From: Paraburkholderia elongata
GTDB lineage: Bacteria > Pseudomonadota > Gammaproteobacteria > Burkholderiales > Burkholderiaceae
DNA length: 64,000 nt
Reading direction: 5' to 3'
NCBI RefSeq assembly: GCF_013177735.1
Contig: NZ_WOEZ01000174.1
Span: 1-64,000, forward strand
Translations under genes and position numbers: made by a program
Shown here: piece by piece, positions 1-9,769 of the stretch
Position numbering within the stretch: the first letter of the stretch is position 1
How the letters are laid out: every line of letters begins with the position of its first letter
Notes under the pieces: model-generated
Database searches by the model: none
What the model saw: only the letters and a program-made list of their open reading frames with translations
What the model was told of the DNA's origin: nothing

Positions 1-928
1 CCATCAGCTGGATCTGGTGGAACAGCATCAGCGGCAACACCACGGCACCCACCGCATGCGAGGCGAAAATCACCTTGGCCATCGGCACGCCGGCAGCGAG
101 GCTTTTCTTCGAACCGCAAAAGATGATCGTGATCTGATCGGCGCGGTTGAAGCCGAGCCGCTTGCTGACGAACATCGTCACAGCAAGCGCGAGCGCGAGC
201 AGCACGACGCTGATCAACAGCAGGCCGCCGAGCGCGGACAACGGGATCTGGTGCCACAAACCCTCGTTGACGGCCTCGCTGAACGCGCCGTACACCACCA
301 GCAGGATCGAGCCCTGGTCGACGAACTTCAGTACGCCACGGTTGCGCTCGATCCACTTGCCGATCAGCGGGCGCAGCAACTGCCCGGCCACGAACGGCAC
401 CAGCAATTGCAGAACGATGTTGCCCACCGTGTGCCACGGGGAGGCGCCGCCGCTCGCAGCCTGATTGGTGACGACGAGGCTGACGAGTGCGGGCGTGATG
501 AAGATGCCCAGCAGGCTCGAGGCCGACGCGCTGCATACGGCGGCCGGCACGTTGCCTTTAGCAATGGACGTGAACGCGATAGACGACTGAACCGTCGACG
601 GCAGCGTGCAGAGGAAGAGGACCCCCGCATAGAGCGCCGGCGTGACAAGTGGCGAAAGGAGCGGCTTAAGCGCGAGGCCGAGCAGCGGAAACAGCGCGAA
701 CGTGCTGAGCAGCACTACCAGATGCAGACGCCAGTGCGTCGCGCCCGCAATGATCGCTTCGCGTGAGAGCTTGGCGCCATGCAGGAAAAATAGCAGGCCG
801 ACCGCAACGTTCGTCACCCAGTTGAACCCGACGGCGGCCTGCCCGTGAACCGGCAGCAAGCTGGCAAGGATCACGGTGCCCACAAGGCACAAGGTGAAGT
901 TGTCGGGAAGCAGTTTCGGGCGAGCCAT
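1..928 (-). CDS. Bile acid:sodium symporter-like (SBF-like) membrane transporter, partial
   Basis: The gene enters from the right at an ATG (protein begins MARPKLLPDN) and runs open to base 2. About 309 codons are visible and the C-terminus is cut off by the window edge. The product is a chain of about ten hydrophobic helices. A late motif, CGSKKSLAAGVPMAKVIF, is typical of the YfeH/SBF-like family, relatives of bile-acid:Na+ symporters and plant PSC transporters. From family knowledge it should be an inner-membrane secondary transporter; the substrate cannot be read from the sequence. It is transcribed leftwards from an AT-rich region holding two inverted repeats. The start is chosen because the hydrophobic reading begins directly after it. 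Confidence 0.85.
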   Translation of the reverse strand, partial: MARPKLLPDNFTLCLVGTVILASLLPVHGQAAVGFNWVTNVAVGLLFFLHGAKLSREAIIAGATHWRLHLVVLLSTFALFPLLGLALKPLLSPLVTPALYAGVLFLCTLPSTVQSSIAFTSIAKGNVPAAVCSASASSLLGIFITPALVSLVVTNQAASGGASPWHTVGNIVLQLLVPFVAGQLLRPLIGKWIERNRGVLKFVDQGSILLVVYGAFSEAVNEGLWHQIPLSALGGLLLISVVLLALALAVTMFVSKRLGFNRADQITIIFCGSKKSLAAGVPMAKVIFASHAVGAVVLPLMLFHQIQLM

Positions 929-1376
929 GGCGAAATCTCGATTCGGTGATGCGGGAAGCAGGGCGCGCGCAAATGCGCCCGACTCAGGCTATGAAAAACG
1001 CCTATTGTTGTTGAAAACCGATTGAATATGCAAATTCATTTGCCGAATCGATTAATGAGCATTGTGCATTAAATCGCTACATCGACGGGCTGCAGCCGAT
1101 CTTCGCAGTCAGCTCCAGTATTGGCGACCGCATCTGTTTGGTCCACTGCCGTTTTGACAATCCGGCGAAAAATCCTGCTGGGATTCGTCATACGCGAGCA
1201 CCTTCAGCGGATCTCGATATAGCTGCGCAACCAAGCTGTTTCAAGGGTTTCGCGCAAGGACTCTGTCGCGGAAAAACGTCGCAGTAACAAGGTGTTACAA
1301 CAGCGCTCGAGGCCTAACACTTTTTGGCTCGACACCCTTTGCCGGCACCCATAAATTACGCTGAAAGGCCATCGGG
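929..1376. other. Intergenic region between divergent genes
   Basis: No gene was found here. The left half, about 1000-1080, is distinctly AT-rich for this genome and carries the two inverted repeats listed separately, so it probably holds the promoter of the leftward transporter gene. The right half up to 1376 shows nothing I can name. Confidence 0.6.
1030..1072. promoter_or_regulatory. Two adjacent inverted repeats upstream of the transporter gene
   Basis: GCAAAT-TC-ATTTGC is at 1030-1043. It is followed by TTAATG-N9-CATTAA at 1052-1072. Both are perfect dyads in an AT-rich patch about 100-145 bp upstream of the leftward start codon. The second has the size and spacing of a regulator half-site pair. 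No regulator gene is adjacent, so the cognate factor is unknown. Confidence 0.4.
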
Positions 1377-2042
1377 ATGCCCCGCGCCGCGACAGATACG
1401 CAGCGCTCGAGCCGGTCCCAGAACAAGTCCATCGCAGCTCGAACGGTGGGCTTCAGGCAAGTCTTCGGGCATGTGAGTCACTGGGTGGACGGGTTGTCGA
1501 GAACGAAGCACTGGGTGTTGGGCGCGGTTATCGCTGCGCTGTGCTCGTTCGCCTATGCAAAAGAGCCGGGCATACCGCACGGTGGTGGTGGTGGCGGTGG
1601 CGGCGGTTACTCGCATGCCGCTGTCGGCCACGCAATGCGAGGCGACGCGCGCAACGGCGGCTATTACTATGGCGCCGCCAACGCAAGACCGGCTCGCAAC
1701 TACATGGCCAACAGCAACGCGCGCTTGCCGCGTGGCGGCGCGAACTTCGCCGCCGGCAGCTACGCCAACCGCTTTGGCGGCTACAACCCAGGCATGCGTC
1801 GGGTTGCCGGACCGGCTGGATATCCTAACGATGGCCGCGGCGGCATGCAGTACGCCGGCGCTATCACCCCGGTCAGCGCCGAATCGCGCGCGGTGCCGCG
1901 GCCGCCGCCCAACGCGCCGGTTCGCGCAGGCTCGATTCGCGCCGATGTCGCCCGCTACAACGAAGAGCGCAGCACCTCACGTCCAATGCAGCGCCCGGCG
2001 GACGACCCGCGTCAGCAGGAAGGTTCGCCGTACCGTAACTAA
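1377..2042 (+). CDS. Glycine-rich exported hypothetical protein
   Basis: 221 residues from an ATG. The first 46 residues are basic and polar. A hydrophobic stretch near 47-61 ends in FAYA and could be a signal peptide cleaved before KEPG; the length before it suggests that the true start may be further inside. The mature part opens with a run of nine glycines and is rich in Gly, Ala, Asn, Arg and Tyr, then ends in a polar Pro/Arg tail. This composition suggests a disordered or surface-associated protein. I do not recognise the family. It lies alone between a divergent transporter and a porin. Confidence 0.55.
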   Translation: MPRAATDTQRSSRSQNKSIAARTVGFRQVFGHVSHWVDGLSRTKHWVLGAVIAALCSFAYAKEPGIPHGGGGGGGGGYSHAAVGHAMRGDARNGGYYYGAANARPARNYMANSNARLPRGGANFAAGSYANRFGGYNPGMRRVAGPAGYPNDGRGGMQYAGAITPVSAESRAVPRPPPNAPVRAGSIRADVARYNEERSTSRPMQRPADDPRQQEGSPYRN

Positions 2043-2590
2043 TCGCGGACTAAAAACCCGCACTCAGTGCGGTCCCACACCGCTCGTCGTCTCACCGAAT
2101 TCCCCTCTTACGCTCCGACGAATCCGCTTTTCCGGCTTTCAAACCGGTTTGCTGCGGCATTGCGCGTCGCTGCCGTCCAAAACGCCCCCGTCAATGTGAC
2201 GTTTCGACGCCACACTTTTTTGAAAACACTCGGCAGCAAGCCGCCTCTCGTCGTCAAATTTGATCGTTTCTGTCGCGGCGCGTCATCCGCACGGCATCTG
2301 AACCGTTATCACCCGGTCGGGCGCCATGTCAGTAACGCTTTGCGCCAAACCGTGAGGTCCGCGGCGATGCGGCGACGACGTACACGGCCAGCGCTTTATC
2401 CGGCCGATAAGTGACAAAACTAATCAGACCGCTATACCCGCAATAACCCAAGATATTTTTGTCCATAAAAATGGTCCGCAAAGATGGTCCCGCCCAGATT
2501 GGCTCGATGATCGAACGGACAACAACAACGGTTCGCGCGAGCTCCCCCTTTCGCACAGCCACACCCCTTTTGACAAAGACAGGAGAACCC
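2043..2590. other. Intergenic region before the porin gene
   Basis: 548 bp with no convincing gene. The last 180 bp contain the proposed porin promoter and a long 5' leader. The rest is unexplained. Confidence 0.55.
2411..2438 (+). promoter_or_regulatory. Candidate sigma-70 promoter of the porin gene
   Basis: GTGACA (2411-2416), a 16-bp spacer and TATACC (2433-2438) resemble -35 and -10 boxes. Transcription from here would leave a leader of about 145 nt before the porin ATG, long enough for post-transcriptional control. Assigned by eye only. Confidence 0.35.
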
Positions 2591-3679
2591 ATGAAAACAA
2601 GCATCAGCAGTGCGCTGAAGACCACCCTCAAGGCAACCGCGTGTGCCGCTCTGCTGGCCAGTGCATCGTCTGCTTTTGCGCAATCGAGCGTGCAACTCTA
2701 CGGTCAGGTCGACGAATGGGTTGGCGCGCAGAAATTCCCGGGCGGCAAGACGGCAGTGCAGGTGTCCGGCGGCGGCATGTCGACGTCGTACTGGGGCTTG
2801 AAGGGGGCTGAGGATCTGGGCAACGGCTACAAGGCGATCTTCACGCTGGAAGGCTTCTTCCGTGCGCAGAACGGCCAGTACGGCCGGTTCCCGGGCGACA
2901 CGACGTTCTCGCGTAACGCGTACGTCGGTATCGAATCGCCGTACGGCACGGTGACGGCGGGCCGTCTGACCACGCCGCTGTTCGTGTCGACGATCCTGTT
3001 CAACCCGTTCATCGATTCGTACGTGTTCTCGCCGATGGTGACCCACGTGTACCTCGGCCTCGGCACGTTCCCGACGTACACGACGGATCAGGGCGTGACA
3101 GGCGATTCGGGCTGGAACAACGCGGTGTCGTACTCATCGCCGAACTTCAACGGCCTGTCCGCGACGGCGATGTACGCGCTCGGCAACACGGCCGGTCAGA
3201 ACAGCGCGAAGAAGTGGAGCGGCCAGGTGCTGTATTTCCACGGCCCATTCGCGGCGACCGCGGTGTACCAGTACGTGAACTTCAACAACGTGCCGGTCGA
3301 CCTCGGCAGCTTCAATACGTCGGGCGTTCCGGGCCTGAAGAGCCAGAGCGTGGCGCAAGCCGGCGTTTCGTACGACATGAAGTTCGTGAAATTCTTCGGC
3401 CAGTACATGTACACGTATAACCAGCAGACCATTTCGAGCTGGCACGTGAATACGGCGCAGGGCGGCGTGTCGGTACCGGCCGGTCCGGGCACGGTGATGG
3501 CGTCGTACGCCTATTCGCGCGACGGCGGCGGCCTCGACCAGACCCGTCAGACGGCTGCTGTCGGCTACGACTACCCGCTGTCCAAGCGCACGGATATCTA
3601 CGCGGCTTATATGTACGACAAGATCACCAGCCAATCGAGCGGCAACACGTACGGCGTGGGCCTGCGCGCGAAGTTCTAA
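2591..3679 (+). CDS. Outer-membrane porin (Gram-negative Porin_4 type)
   Basis: 362 residues. An AGGAGA ribosome-binding site sits six bases before the ATG at 2591, which decides the start although the frame is open further upstream. Residues 1-30 are a signal peptide with predicted cleavage after SAFA. The mature protein begins SSVQLYGQVDEW and consists of alternating beta strands with aromatic residues. It ends GVGLRAKF, the C-terminal Phe needed for recognition by the BAM machinery. Family knowledge says these form trimeric 16-stranded channels for small solutes. It is a single-gene unit followed by a strong terminator. Confidence 0.93.
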   Translation: MKTSISSALKTTLKATACAALLASASSAFAQSSVQLYGQVDEWVGAQKFPGGKTAVQVSGGGMSTSYWGLKGAEDLGNGYKAIFTLEGFFRAQNGQYGRFPGDTTFSRNAYVGIESPYGTVTAGRLTTPLFVSTILFNPFIDSYVFSPMVTHVYLGLGTFPTYTTDQGVTGDSGWNNAVSYSSPNFNGLSATAMYALGNTAGQNSAKKWSGQVLYFHGPFAATAVYQYVNFNNVPVDLGSFNTSGVPGLKSQSVAQAGVSYDMKFVKFFGQYMYTYNQQTISSWHVNTAQGGVSVPAGPGTVMASYAYSRDGGGLDQTRQTAAVGYDYPLSKRTDIYAAYMYDKITSQSSGNTYGVGLRAKF

Positions 3680-3755
3680 GCGTCTGGGGTCAAGGCGGGC
3701 GGCGCCTGCGAGCCGGCGCCGCGTGACGCCCAACCCTGCCGAAACAGGTAACACC

Positions 3756-3793
3756 GGCAAAGCCCACCTTCTTCGATGAAGGTGGGCTTTGCC
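3756..3793 (+). terminator. Rho-independent terminator after the porin
   Basis: A perfect 16-bp stem, GGCAAAGCCCACCTTC at 3756-3771 with its complement at 3778-3793, closes a 6-nt loop. The A and T runs of the stem allow it to act in both directions. It lies 77 bp after the porin stop. Confidence 0.8.
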
Positions 3794-3898
3794 GCTTCTG
3801 GCGTCCGTTTTTGGTGTCCGCATCTGCGCGATTTGCCGACCAGTTTTTGATAAACCCGGCAAAATGGCGTCGATTGATTCCTGAAGCGAGCGATTGAG

Positions 3899-4837
3899 AT
3901 GGATACCCTCGTCAGCATGAAAGTGTTCCGCCATGTGGTCGAAGTCGGCAGCTTTGTCGGCGCGGCCGAACGGATGGAGATGTCGGCGGCGATGGCGAGC
4001 AAGCACGTGATGCACCTCGAACAGCAGCTCGGCGCGCGTTTGCTGAACCGCACCACGCGCCGTGTCGCGCCGACCGAGGCGGGCCGCGAATACTACGAAC
4101 GCTTGAGCCAGGTGCTCACCGAGCTCGAAGAAGCCGAGCAGGTGGTCGGCGCGGCGAGCGTCGTGCCGCAAGGGCGCTTGCGGGTTTCGTCGTTGTCGGC
4201 GTTCGGCTTGAGCCACGTGATGGCCGCGGTGGCCGACTACGCCGCGCAATATCCGCAGGTCACGGTCGACATGACGCTGTCCGACCGCGTGGTCGAATTG
4301 ATCGACGAGGGCTTCGATGTCGCGATCCGGGCTTCGCCGAGCGGGCTGAAGTCGTCTTCGCTGATCGCCCGGCAGATTGCGACCGCCCATCTGGTGCTGT
4401 GCGCGTCACCGGCTTATCTGCGCCGGCACGGCACGCCGAAGACTGTCGCCGATCTGGCGCGTCACAACTATCTGCAGTACGCGGGCGTGTCCACGCTCGA
4501 AATCGCTCCCGCGACCGGCGACGGCTCGCCGCGAGTGCGTCTGTCCGGCAATCTGATCGTCAACCACCTGGAGGCGCAGCGCGTGATCGTGCTGCAAGGC
4601 GCGGGCATCGCGATGCTCGGTACAGAGGTGATCGGCGACGATCTGGCCGCGGGGCGCCTGGTGCCGCTGCTGGTGGACGACGTGCCGCCGCGCGAGTTGC
4701 CGATCCATGTGGTCTACGCGAGCCGTCGGCATCTGTCGGCGAAGGTGCGCTCGTTTGTCGACTTCCTGGCCGACCGGTTCGCGAACGAATCGCTTTGGCC
4801 TTCGCTCGAGCAGATCAAGGCGCTGGCGGTGCGGTAG
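3899..4837 (+). CDS. LysR-family transcriptional regulator
   Basis: 312 residues. The N-terminal winged helix-turn-helix covers about residues 1-60 (MDTLVSMKVFRHVVEVGSF, then RLLNRTTRRVAPTEAG), followed by a linker helix. The periplasmic-binding-like effector domain follows from about residue 90 (GRLRVSSLSAFGLSHVMAAV; VELIDEGFDVAIR). The length is usual for the family. It is co-directional with icmF, which begins 64 bp after its stop. It may regulate icmF or a remote target; LysR genes are more often divergent from their target, so this is open. Confidence 0.9.
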   Translation: MDTLVSMKVFRHVVEVGSFVGAAERMEMSAAMASKHVMHLEQQLGARLLNRTTRRVAPTEAGREYYERLSQVLTELEEAEQVVGAASVVPQGRLRVSSLSAFGLSHVMAAVADYAAQYPQVTVDMTLSDRVVELIDEGFDVAIRASPSGLKSSSLIARQIATAHLVLCASPAYLRRHGTPKTVADLARHNYLQYAGVSTLEIAPATGDGSPRVRLSGNLIVNHLEAQRVIVLQGAGIAMLGTEVIGDDLAAGRLVPLLVDDVPPRELPIHVVYASRRHLSAKVRSFVDFLADRFANESLWPSLEQIKALAVR

Positions 4838-4901
4838 GCGCCTCACCCCGTTTCGCTATACTGGTTGCAAGCACCCATACGCGTAACGATCTGGGGGAGA
4901 C

Positions 4902-7900
4902 ATGACCGATCTGTCCACGCCGCAGCGCGCCGGCAGCCACAAGCTGCCTGCGGGCCGGCGCCTGCGCTTTGTCACCGCCGCCGCCTTGTTTGACGGCCAC
5001 GACGCGTCGATCAACATCATGCGGCGCATTCTGCAAGCGAGCGGTGTCGAGGTGATCCACCTCGGCCACAACCGCTCGGTCGATGAAGTTGCCACCGCCG
5101 CACTGCATGAAGACGCCGACGGCGTCGCTGTGTCGAGTTACCAGGGTGGCCACAACGAATACTTCCGCTATCTCGTCGATCTGCTGCGTGCGCGTGGCGG
5201 CGAGCGCATCAAGGTGTTCGGCGGCGGCGGCGGCGTGATCGTCCCAGAAGAAATTGCCGAACTCGAACGATACGGCGTCGAGTCGATCTATTCGCCGCAT
5301 GACGGGCAGCGGCTCGGCCTGCAAGGCATGATCGACGACATGATTGCGCGCTGCGCCGAAGTCGCGCGTGCCGCTGCCGCCACACGGGAGAGTCCGGTTG
5401 GCGAGTGGGTGGCCGATTTGTCGGCGTGTGGGCTGCCGCGTTTCGAGCCACGCGCAGCATCGCAGGTCGAGACGCGTGCCGATGATCACGCCAACGCGCG
5501 CGAGCCTTCGGGCAAAGCGCGTAAGGCCGGCGGGAACCTCTACGTCAGCCAGATCGCGGACGCCGTCAGTACTGCCGACACCGTCAGTCCCCCCCGTTCC
5601 GCGAGTGCCGCCAGTACCGCCGAACAACCAGACTCAGCAACCTTCACTTTCCGCCGTCTTGCCCAACTGATCAGCGCGTACGAAGCGGGCCGCGTCAAAT
5701 CGGCCGAACAGGAAATACTTTCGGTCCTCGCTGGCGCGATCGAGGTTCCCGTCCTCGGCATCACCGGCACCGGTGGCGCCGGCAAATCCTCGCTCACCGA
5801 CGAGCTGATCCGCCGCTTTCGCCTCGACTATGGCGACGCCCTCACCATCGCCGTGCTGGCTATCGACCCGTCGCGCCGCAAGTCCGGCGGCGCGCTGCTC
5901 GGCGACCGCATCCGCATGAACGCAATCGGCGATTGGGGCGGTGGCGCGCGCGTCTACATGCGCTCGATGGCGACGCGTGAAGCGTCGAGTGAAATCACCG
6001 ATTCGTTGTCCGACGTGCTCACGCTGTGCAAGGCTGCGGGCTTCGATCTGATCATTGTCGAGACCTCCGGGATCGGGCAGGGCAATGCGGCGATCGTGCC
6101 GTTCGTAGACGAATCGCTGTATGTGATGACGCCCGAATTCGGCGCGGCGAGCCAGTTGGAGAAGATCGACATGCTCGACTTTGCCAGCTTCGTCGCGATC
6201 AACAAGTTCGACCGTAAAGGCGCGCCCGATGCGTTGCGCGATGTCGCCAAGCAGGTGCAGCGCAATCGTGGCGACTTCGCGAAGTCGCCCGACGCGATGC
6301 CCGTGTTCGGCACGATCGCCTCGCGCTTTAATGACGACGGTGTGACCGCGCTTTATCAGCGTGTGGCCGAGGCGTTGCGCACGCACGGCCTGCCTTCAGG
6401 CGGCGATCGTCTGCCTAGGCTCGACGACCTGCGCTTTTCGAGCGGCCGCAACGCCATCGTGCCGCCTGCGCGTGTGCGCTATCTAGCGGATGTCGCACAG
6501 ACCGTTCACGCGTATCGCGAACGTGCCGACGCGCAAGCACAGGTGGCACGTGAGCGCTGGCAACTCACCGAAGCGCGGCGGATGCTCAATGAGGCTGAAG
6601 CAGGAGCAGCGAACCACCCCCAATCCGAACTCGACGCGCTCATCACTCAACGCACCGCCGCTCTCGGCGAACGCGAACGCAGACTCCTCGAAGCCTGGCC
6701 GCAAACGGTGGCTGCCTATTCCGGCGACGAACACATCGTCCGCATACGCGACCGCGAAATCCGCACCGGACTCACCGTCACGACACTATCCGGATCCAAG
6801 GTCCGCAAAGTCGCGTTGCCGAAATTCGTCGACCACGGCGAAATCCTGCGCTGGCTGATGCTCGACAATCTCCCCGGCTATTTTCCGTTCACCGCAGGCG
6901 TGTTTCCGTTCCGCCGCGAAAACGAAGACCCGACACGGATGTTCGCTGGCGAAGGCGATCCGTTCCGCACCAACCGCCGCTTCAAATTGCTCTCCGAAGG
7001 CATGCCGGCCAAACGTCTCTCGACAGCCTTCGATTCGGTCACGCTCTACGGCGAAGAACCGCACGAGCGCCCCGACATCTACGGCAAGGTGGGCAACTCG
7101 GGCGTCTCCGTCGCGACGCTCGACGACATGAAAACGCTCTACGACGGCTTCGATCTGTGCGCGCCTGAGACATCGGTATCGATGACGATCAACGGTCCGG
7201 CGCCGACGATTCTCGCGATGTTCTTCAACGTCGCGATCGATCAGCAGATCGCGCGCATGACGCAGCAGCAAGGCCGTCCGCTCACCGAAGGCGAACTCGC
7301 CGCCGCTCGCCGCACGGCGCTGGAAAACGTGCGCGGCACGGTACAAGCCGACATCCTGAAGGAAGACCAAGGCCAGAACACCTGCATCTTCTCGACCGAG
7401 TTCAGCCTGAAAGTAATGGGCGATATTCAGGCGTACTTTGTCGATCACGGCGTGCGCAATTTCTATTCGGTGTCGATCTCCGGCTATCACATCGCCGAGG
7501 CCGGCGCGAATCCGATTTCGCAGTTGGCGTATACGCTCGCGAACGGCTTCACCTATGTCGAAGCCTATCTCGCGCGCGGCATGTCGATCGACGACTTCGC
7601 GCCGAATCTGTCATTCTTCTTTTCGAACGGCATGGACCCGGAGTACACGGTGCTCGGCCGTGTCGCGCGACGCATCTGGGCCATTGCAATGCGCGAACGC
7701 TACGGTGCGAACGAACGCAGCCAGAAGCTCAAGTATCACGTGCAGACCTCGGGCCGCAGCCTGCACGCGCAGGAGATCGACTTCAACGATATCCGCACCA
7801 CGCTGCAAGCCCTGATTGCGATCTACGACAACTGCAATTCGCTGCACACCAATGCATTCGACGAAGCGATCACCACGCCCACCGAGGATTCGGTGCGCCG

Positions 7901-8432
7901 CGCGGTGGCGATCCAGTTGATCATCAACCGCGAATGGGGTCTCGCGAAGAATCAGAATCCGAATCAGGGCAGCTTCGTGATCGAGGAGCTGACCGATCTG
8001 GTGGAAGAAGCGGTGCTGGCGGAATTCGATCGGCTCACTGAGCGCGGCGGCGTGCTAGGCGCAATGGAAACGGGTTATCAGCGCGGGCGCATTCAGGACG
8101 AGTCGATGCTGTACGAGCATCGCAAGCACGACGGCTCGTATCCGATCGTCGGCGTGAACACGTTTTTGAGCGCGCATCCGCACGAAGCGCCGCAGCCGAT
8201 CGCGCTCGCCCGCTCCACCGACGAAGAAAAACAGAGCCAGTTGAAGCGTCTGCGCGATTTTCAGGCCCGGCACCGTGATGACGCACCTGCGGCGCTTGAG
8301 CGCTTGAAGCGTGCAGTGATCGACGATGACAACGTGTTCGCGGTACTGATGGACGTCGTGCGCGTCTGCTCGCTTGGGCAAATCACGCACGCGTTGTTTG
8401 AAGTGGGCGGACAGTACCGCCGCAATATGTGA
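4902..8432 (+). CDS. icmF: Fused isobutyryl-CoA mutase with G-protein chaperone (IcmF)
   Basis: 1176 residues; a GGGGGAGAC ribosome-binding site precedes the ATG. Order of domains: cobalamin-binding domain about 20-150, with Asp31 and His33 of the base-off B12 signature; an Ala/Ser/Thr/Pro-rich linker about 155-245; a MeaB-like GTPase about 250-560 with P-loop GTGGAGKS (289-296), ETSGIGQ (387-393) and NKFD (434-437); then the TIM-barrel mutase domain. It interconverts isobutyryl-CoA and n-butyryl-CoA with adenosylcobalamin; the fused G domain gates cofactor loading. The protein is somewhat longer than the roughly 1090 residues I associate with the family, mainly because of the linker. It probably serves branched-chain carbon metabolism. 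Confidence 0.95.
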   Translation: MTDLSTPQRAGSHKLPAGRRLRFVTAAALFDGHDASINIMRRILQASGVEVIHLGHNRSVDEVATAALHEDADGVAVSSYQGGHNEYFRYLVDLLRARGGERIKVFGGGGGVIVPEEIAELERYGVESIYSPHDGQRLGLQGMIDDMIARCAEVARAAAATRESPVGEWVADLSACGLPRFEPRAASQVETRADDHANAREPSGKARKAGGNLYVSQIADAVSTADTVSPPRSASAASTAEQPDSATFTFRRLAQLISAYEAGRVKSAEQEILSVLAGAIEVPVLGITGTGGAGKSSLTDELIRRFRLDYGDALTIAVLAIDPSRRKSGGALLGDRIRMNAIGDWGGGARVYMRSMATREASSEITDSLSDVLTLCKAAGFDLIIVETSGIGQGNAAIVPFVDESLYVMTPEFGAASQLEKIDMLDFASFVAINKFDRKGAPDALRDVAKQVQRNRGDFAKSPDAMPVFGTIASRFNDDGVTALYQRVAEALRTHGLPSGGDRLPRLDDLRFSSGRNAIVPPARVRYLADVAQTVHAYRERADAQAQVARERWQLTEARRMLNEAEAGAANHPQSELDALITQRTAALGERERRLLEAWPQTVAAYSGDEHIVRIRDREIRTGLTVTTLSGSKVRKVALPKFVDHGEILRWLMLDNLPGYFPFTAGVFPFRRENEDPTRMFAGEGDPFRTNRRFKLLSEGMPAKRLSTAFDSVTLYGEEPHERPDIYGKVGNSGVSVATLDDMKTLYDGFDLCAPETSVSMTINGPAPTILAMFFNVAIDQQIARMTQQQGRPLTEGELAAARRTALENVRGTVQADILKEDQGQNTCIFSTEFSLKVMGDIQAYFVDHGVRNFYSVSISGYHIAEAGANPISQLAYTLANGFTYVEAYLARGMSIDDFAPNLSFFFSNGMDPEYTVLGRVARRIWAIAMRERYGANERSQKLKYHVQTSGRSLHAQEIDFNDIRTTLQALIAIYDNCNSLHTNAFDEAITTPTEDSVRRAVAIQLIINREWGLAKNQNPNQGSFVIEELTDLVEEAVLAEFDRLTERGGVLGAMETGYQRGRIQDESMLYEHRKHDGSYPIVGVNTFLSAHPHEAPQPIALARSTDEEKQSQLKRLRDFQARHRDDAPAALERLKRAVIDDDNVFAVLMDVVRVCSLGQITHALFEVGGQYRRNM

Positions 8433-8490
8433 GTGCCGGACATGCTGCGGCTCCGGAATCGAGCCGCAGCAAAACGCCTTAACCAGGCAC

Positions 8491-9450
8491 TTACCGCGCA
8501 ATCCCCAGCCGCGCTTTCGCGTCGTCATATTCCTGCGTCAAACGCCGAACCAGCTCACCAACGCTCGGCACGTCGTCCATCAGGCCGACGCCTTGGCCTG
8601 CGCCCCAGATGTCCTTCCACGCCTTCGCCTTGTCGCTGCCGAAGTTCATCGCGGTCTTGTCCGATTCCGGCAGCGCGTCCGGGTCCAGCCCCGCGTTCAC
8701 GATACTTTCGCGGATGTAGTTGCCGTGCACGCCAGTGAACAGGTTCGTGTAGATGATGTCCGACGCCGTGGAATTGACGATCGCCTGCTTATAGCTGTCG
8801 ACCGCGTGCGCTTCTTTGGTCGCGATGAAACGCGTGCCCATGTAGGCGAGATCGGCGCCCATGGCCTGCGCGGCGAGAATCGAGCCGCCGTTGGCGATCG
8901 AGCCGGACAGCACGATCGGGCCGTCGAACATGCGCCGCACTTCGCCGACCAGCGCGAACGGCGAGGTCGTGCCCGCATGGCCGCCGGCGCCCGACGCCAC
9001 CAGGATCAACCCATCGACGCCCGCTTCCAGCGCCTTCTGCGCATGCCGAAGGTTGATCACGTCGTGCAGCACGATGCCGCCGTAGCTGTGCACCGCGTCG
9101 ACGATCTCACGCGCCGGTGCGCGCAGGCTGGTGATGAAAATCGGTACCTTGTGTTCGACGCACACGCGCACGTCGTGCTCGAGCCGCGTATTCGACTGAT
9201 GAACGATCTGGTTGACGGCGATCGGTCCGATGATCGCGTCGGGGTTGGCCGCCTTGTGTTCGGCGAGTTTTGCCTGAATCTGCGTGAGCCATTCGTCGAG
9301 CAGTTCGGCCGGGCGAGCATTCAGCGCGGGGAACGAGCCGACAATTCCGGCCTTACATTGAGCCAACACGAGTTCGGGATAGCTGACGATGAACATCGGC
9401 GAAGCGACGACGGGCAGCGCGAGTTTTTGCAGGACGGCGGGCAATGCCAT
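8491..9450 (-). CDS. NAD(P)H-dependent flavin oxidoreductase / nitronate monooxygenase family
   Basis: 319 residues starting MALPAVLQKLALPVVASPMF. GGAGA lies 8 bases upstream of the chosen ATG at 9450; upstream in-frame starts lack this. It is an FMN-binding TIM barrel of the 2-nitropropane dioxygenase family. Visible features are the N-terminal ASPMFIVSYP strand, the glycine-rich phosphate-binding stretch VASGAGGHAGTTSPFALVGE, and GADLAYMGTRFIATKEAHA near the C-terminal half. Family members oxidise nitronates or act as enoyl reductases; the substrate is not predictable here. It converges on icmF, with 58 bp between the two stop codons. Confidence 0.9.
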   Translation of the reverse strand: MALPAVLQKLALPVVASPMFIVSYPELVLAQCKAGIVGSFPALNARPAELLDEWLTQIQAKLAEHKAANPDAIIGPIAVNQIVHQSNTRLEHDVRVCVEHKVPIFITSLRAPAREIVDAVHSYGGIVLHDVINLRHAQKALEAGVDGLILVASGAGGHAGTTSPFALVGEVRRMFDGPIVLSGSIANGGSILAAQAMGADLAYMGTRFIATKEAHAVDSYKQAIVNSTASDIIYTNLFTGVHGNYIRESIVNAGLDPDALPESDKTAMNFGSDKAKAWKDIWGAGQGVGLMDDVPSVGELVRRLTQEYDDAKARLGIAR

Positions 9451-9769
9451 GGTGCGAGTCTCCTGATGAACGGACCGGTGCGGTGTAGAGCGCCCGGCGA
9501 TAATGAGTTTAGCGGCACATGGCCTATGGTGCGTCGAGACTGACAAGCGTCACGCTGCCGCCACGATCTCGCCCCGCATTTGCCACGACCGCCCGAAATT
9601 TAAGAACGATCGTTCGATTATAGGCGAACTGCGTCGGTCGCGTTCGTCATGTCCGTTTGGAACAGTTGGAAGGAGTGTTCAGTTTCTATGTTTGCGTGGC
9701 CTATCCCACCCCGCGTCGACACATTGCGCTCCTACAATGCTTGGACTCCCAAACAACAAGAGACCCGCT

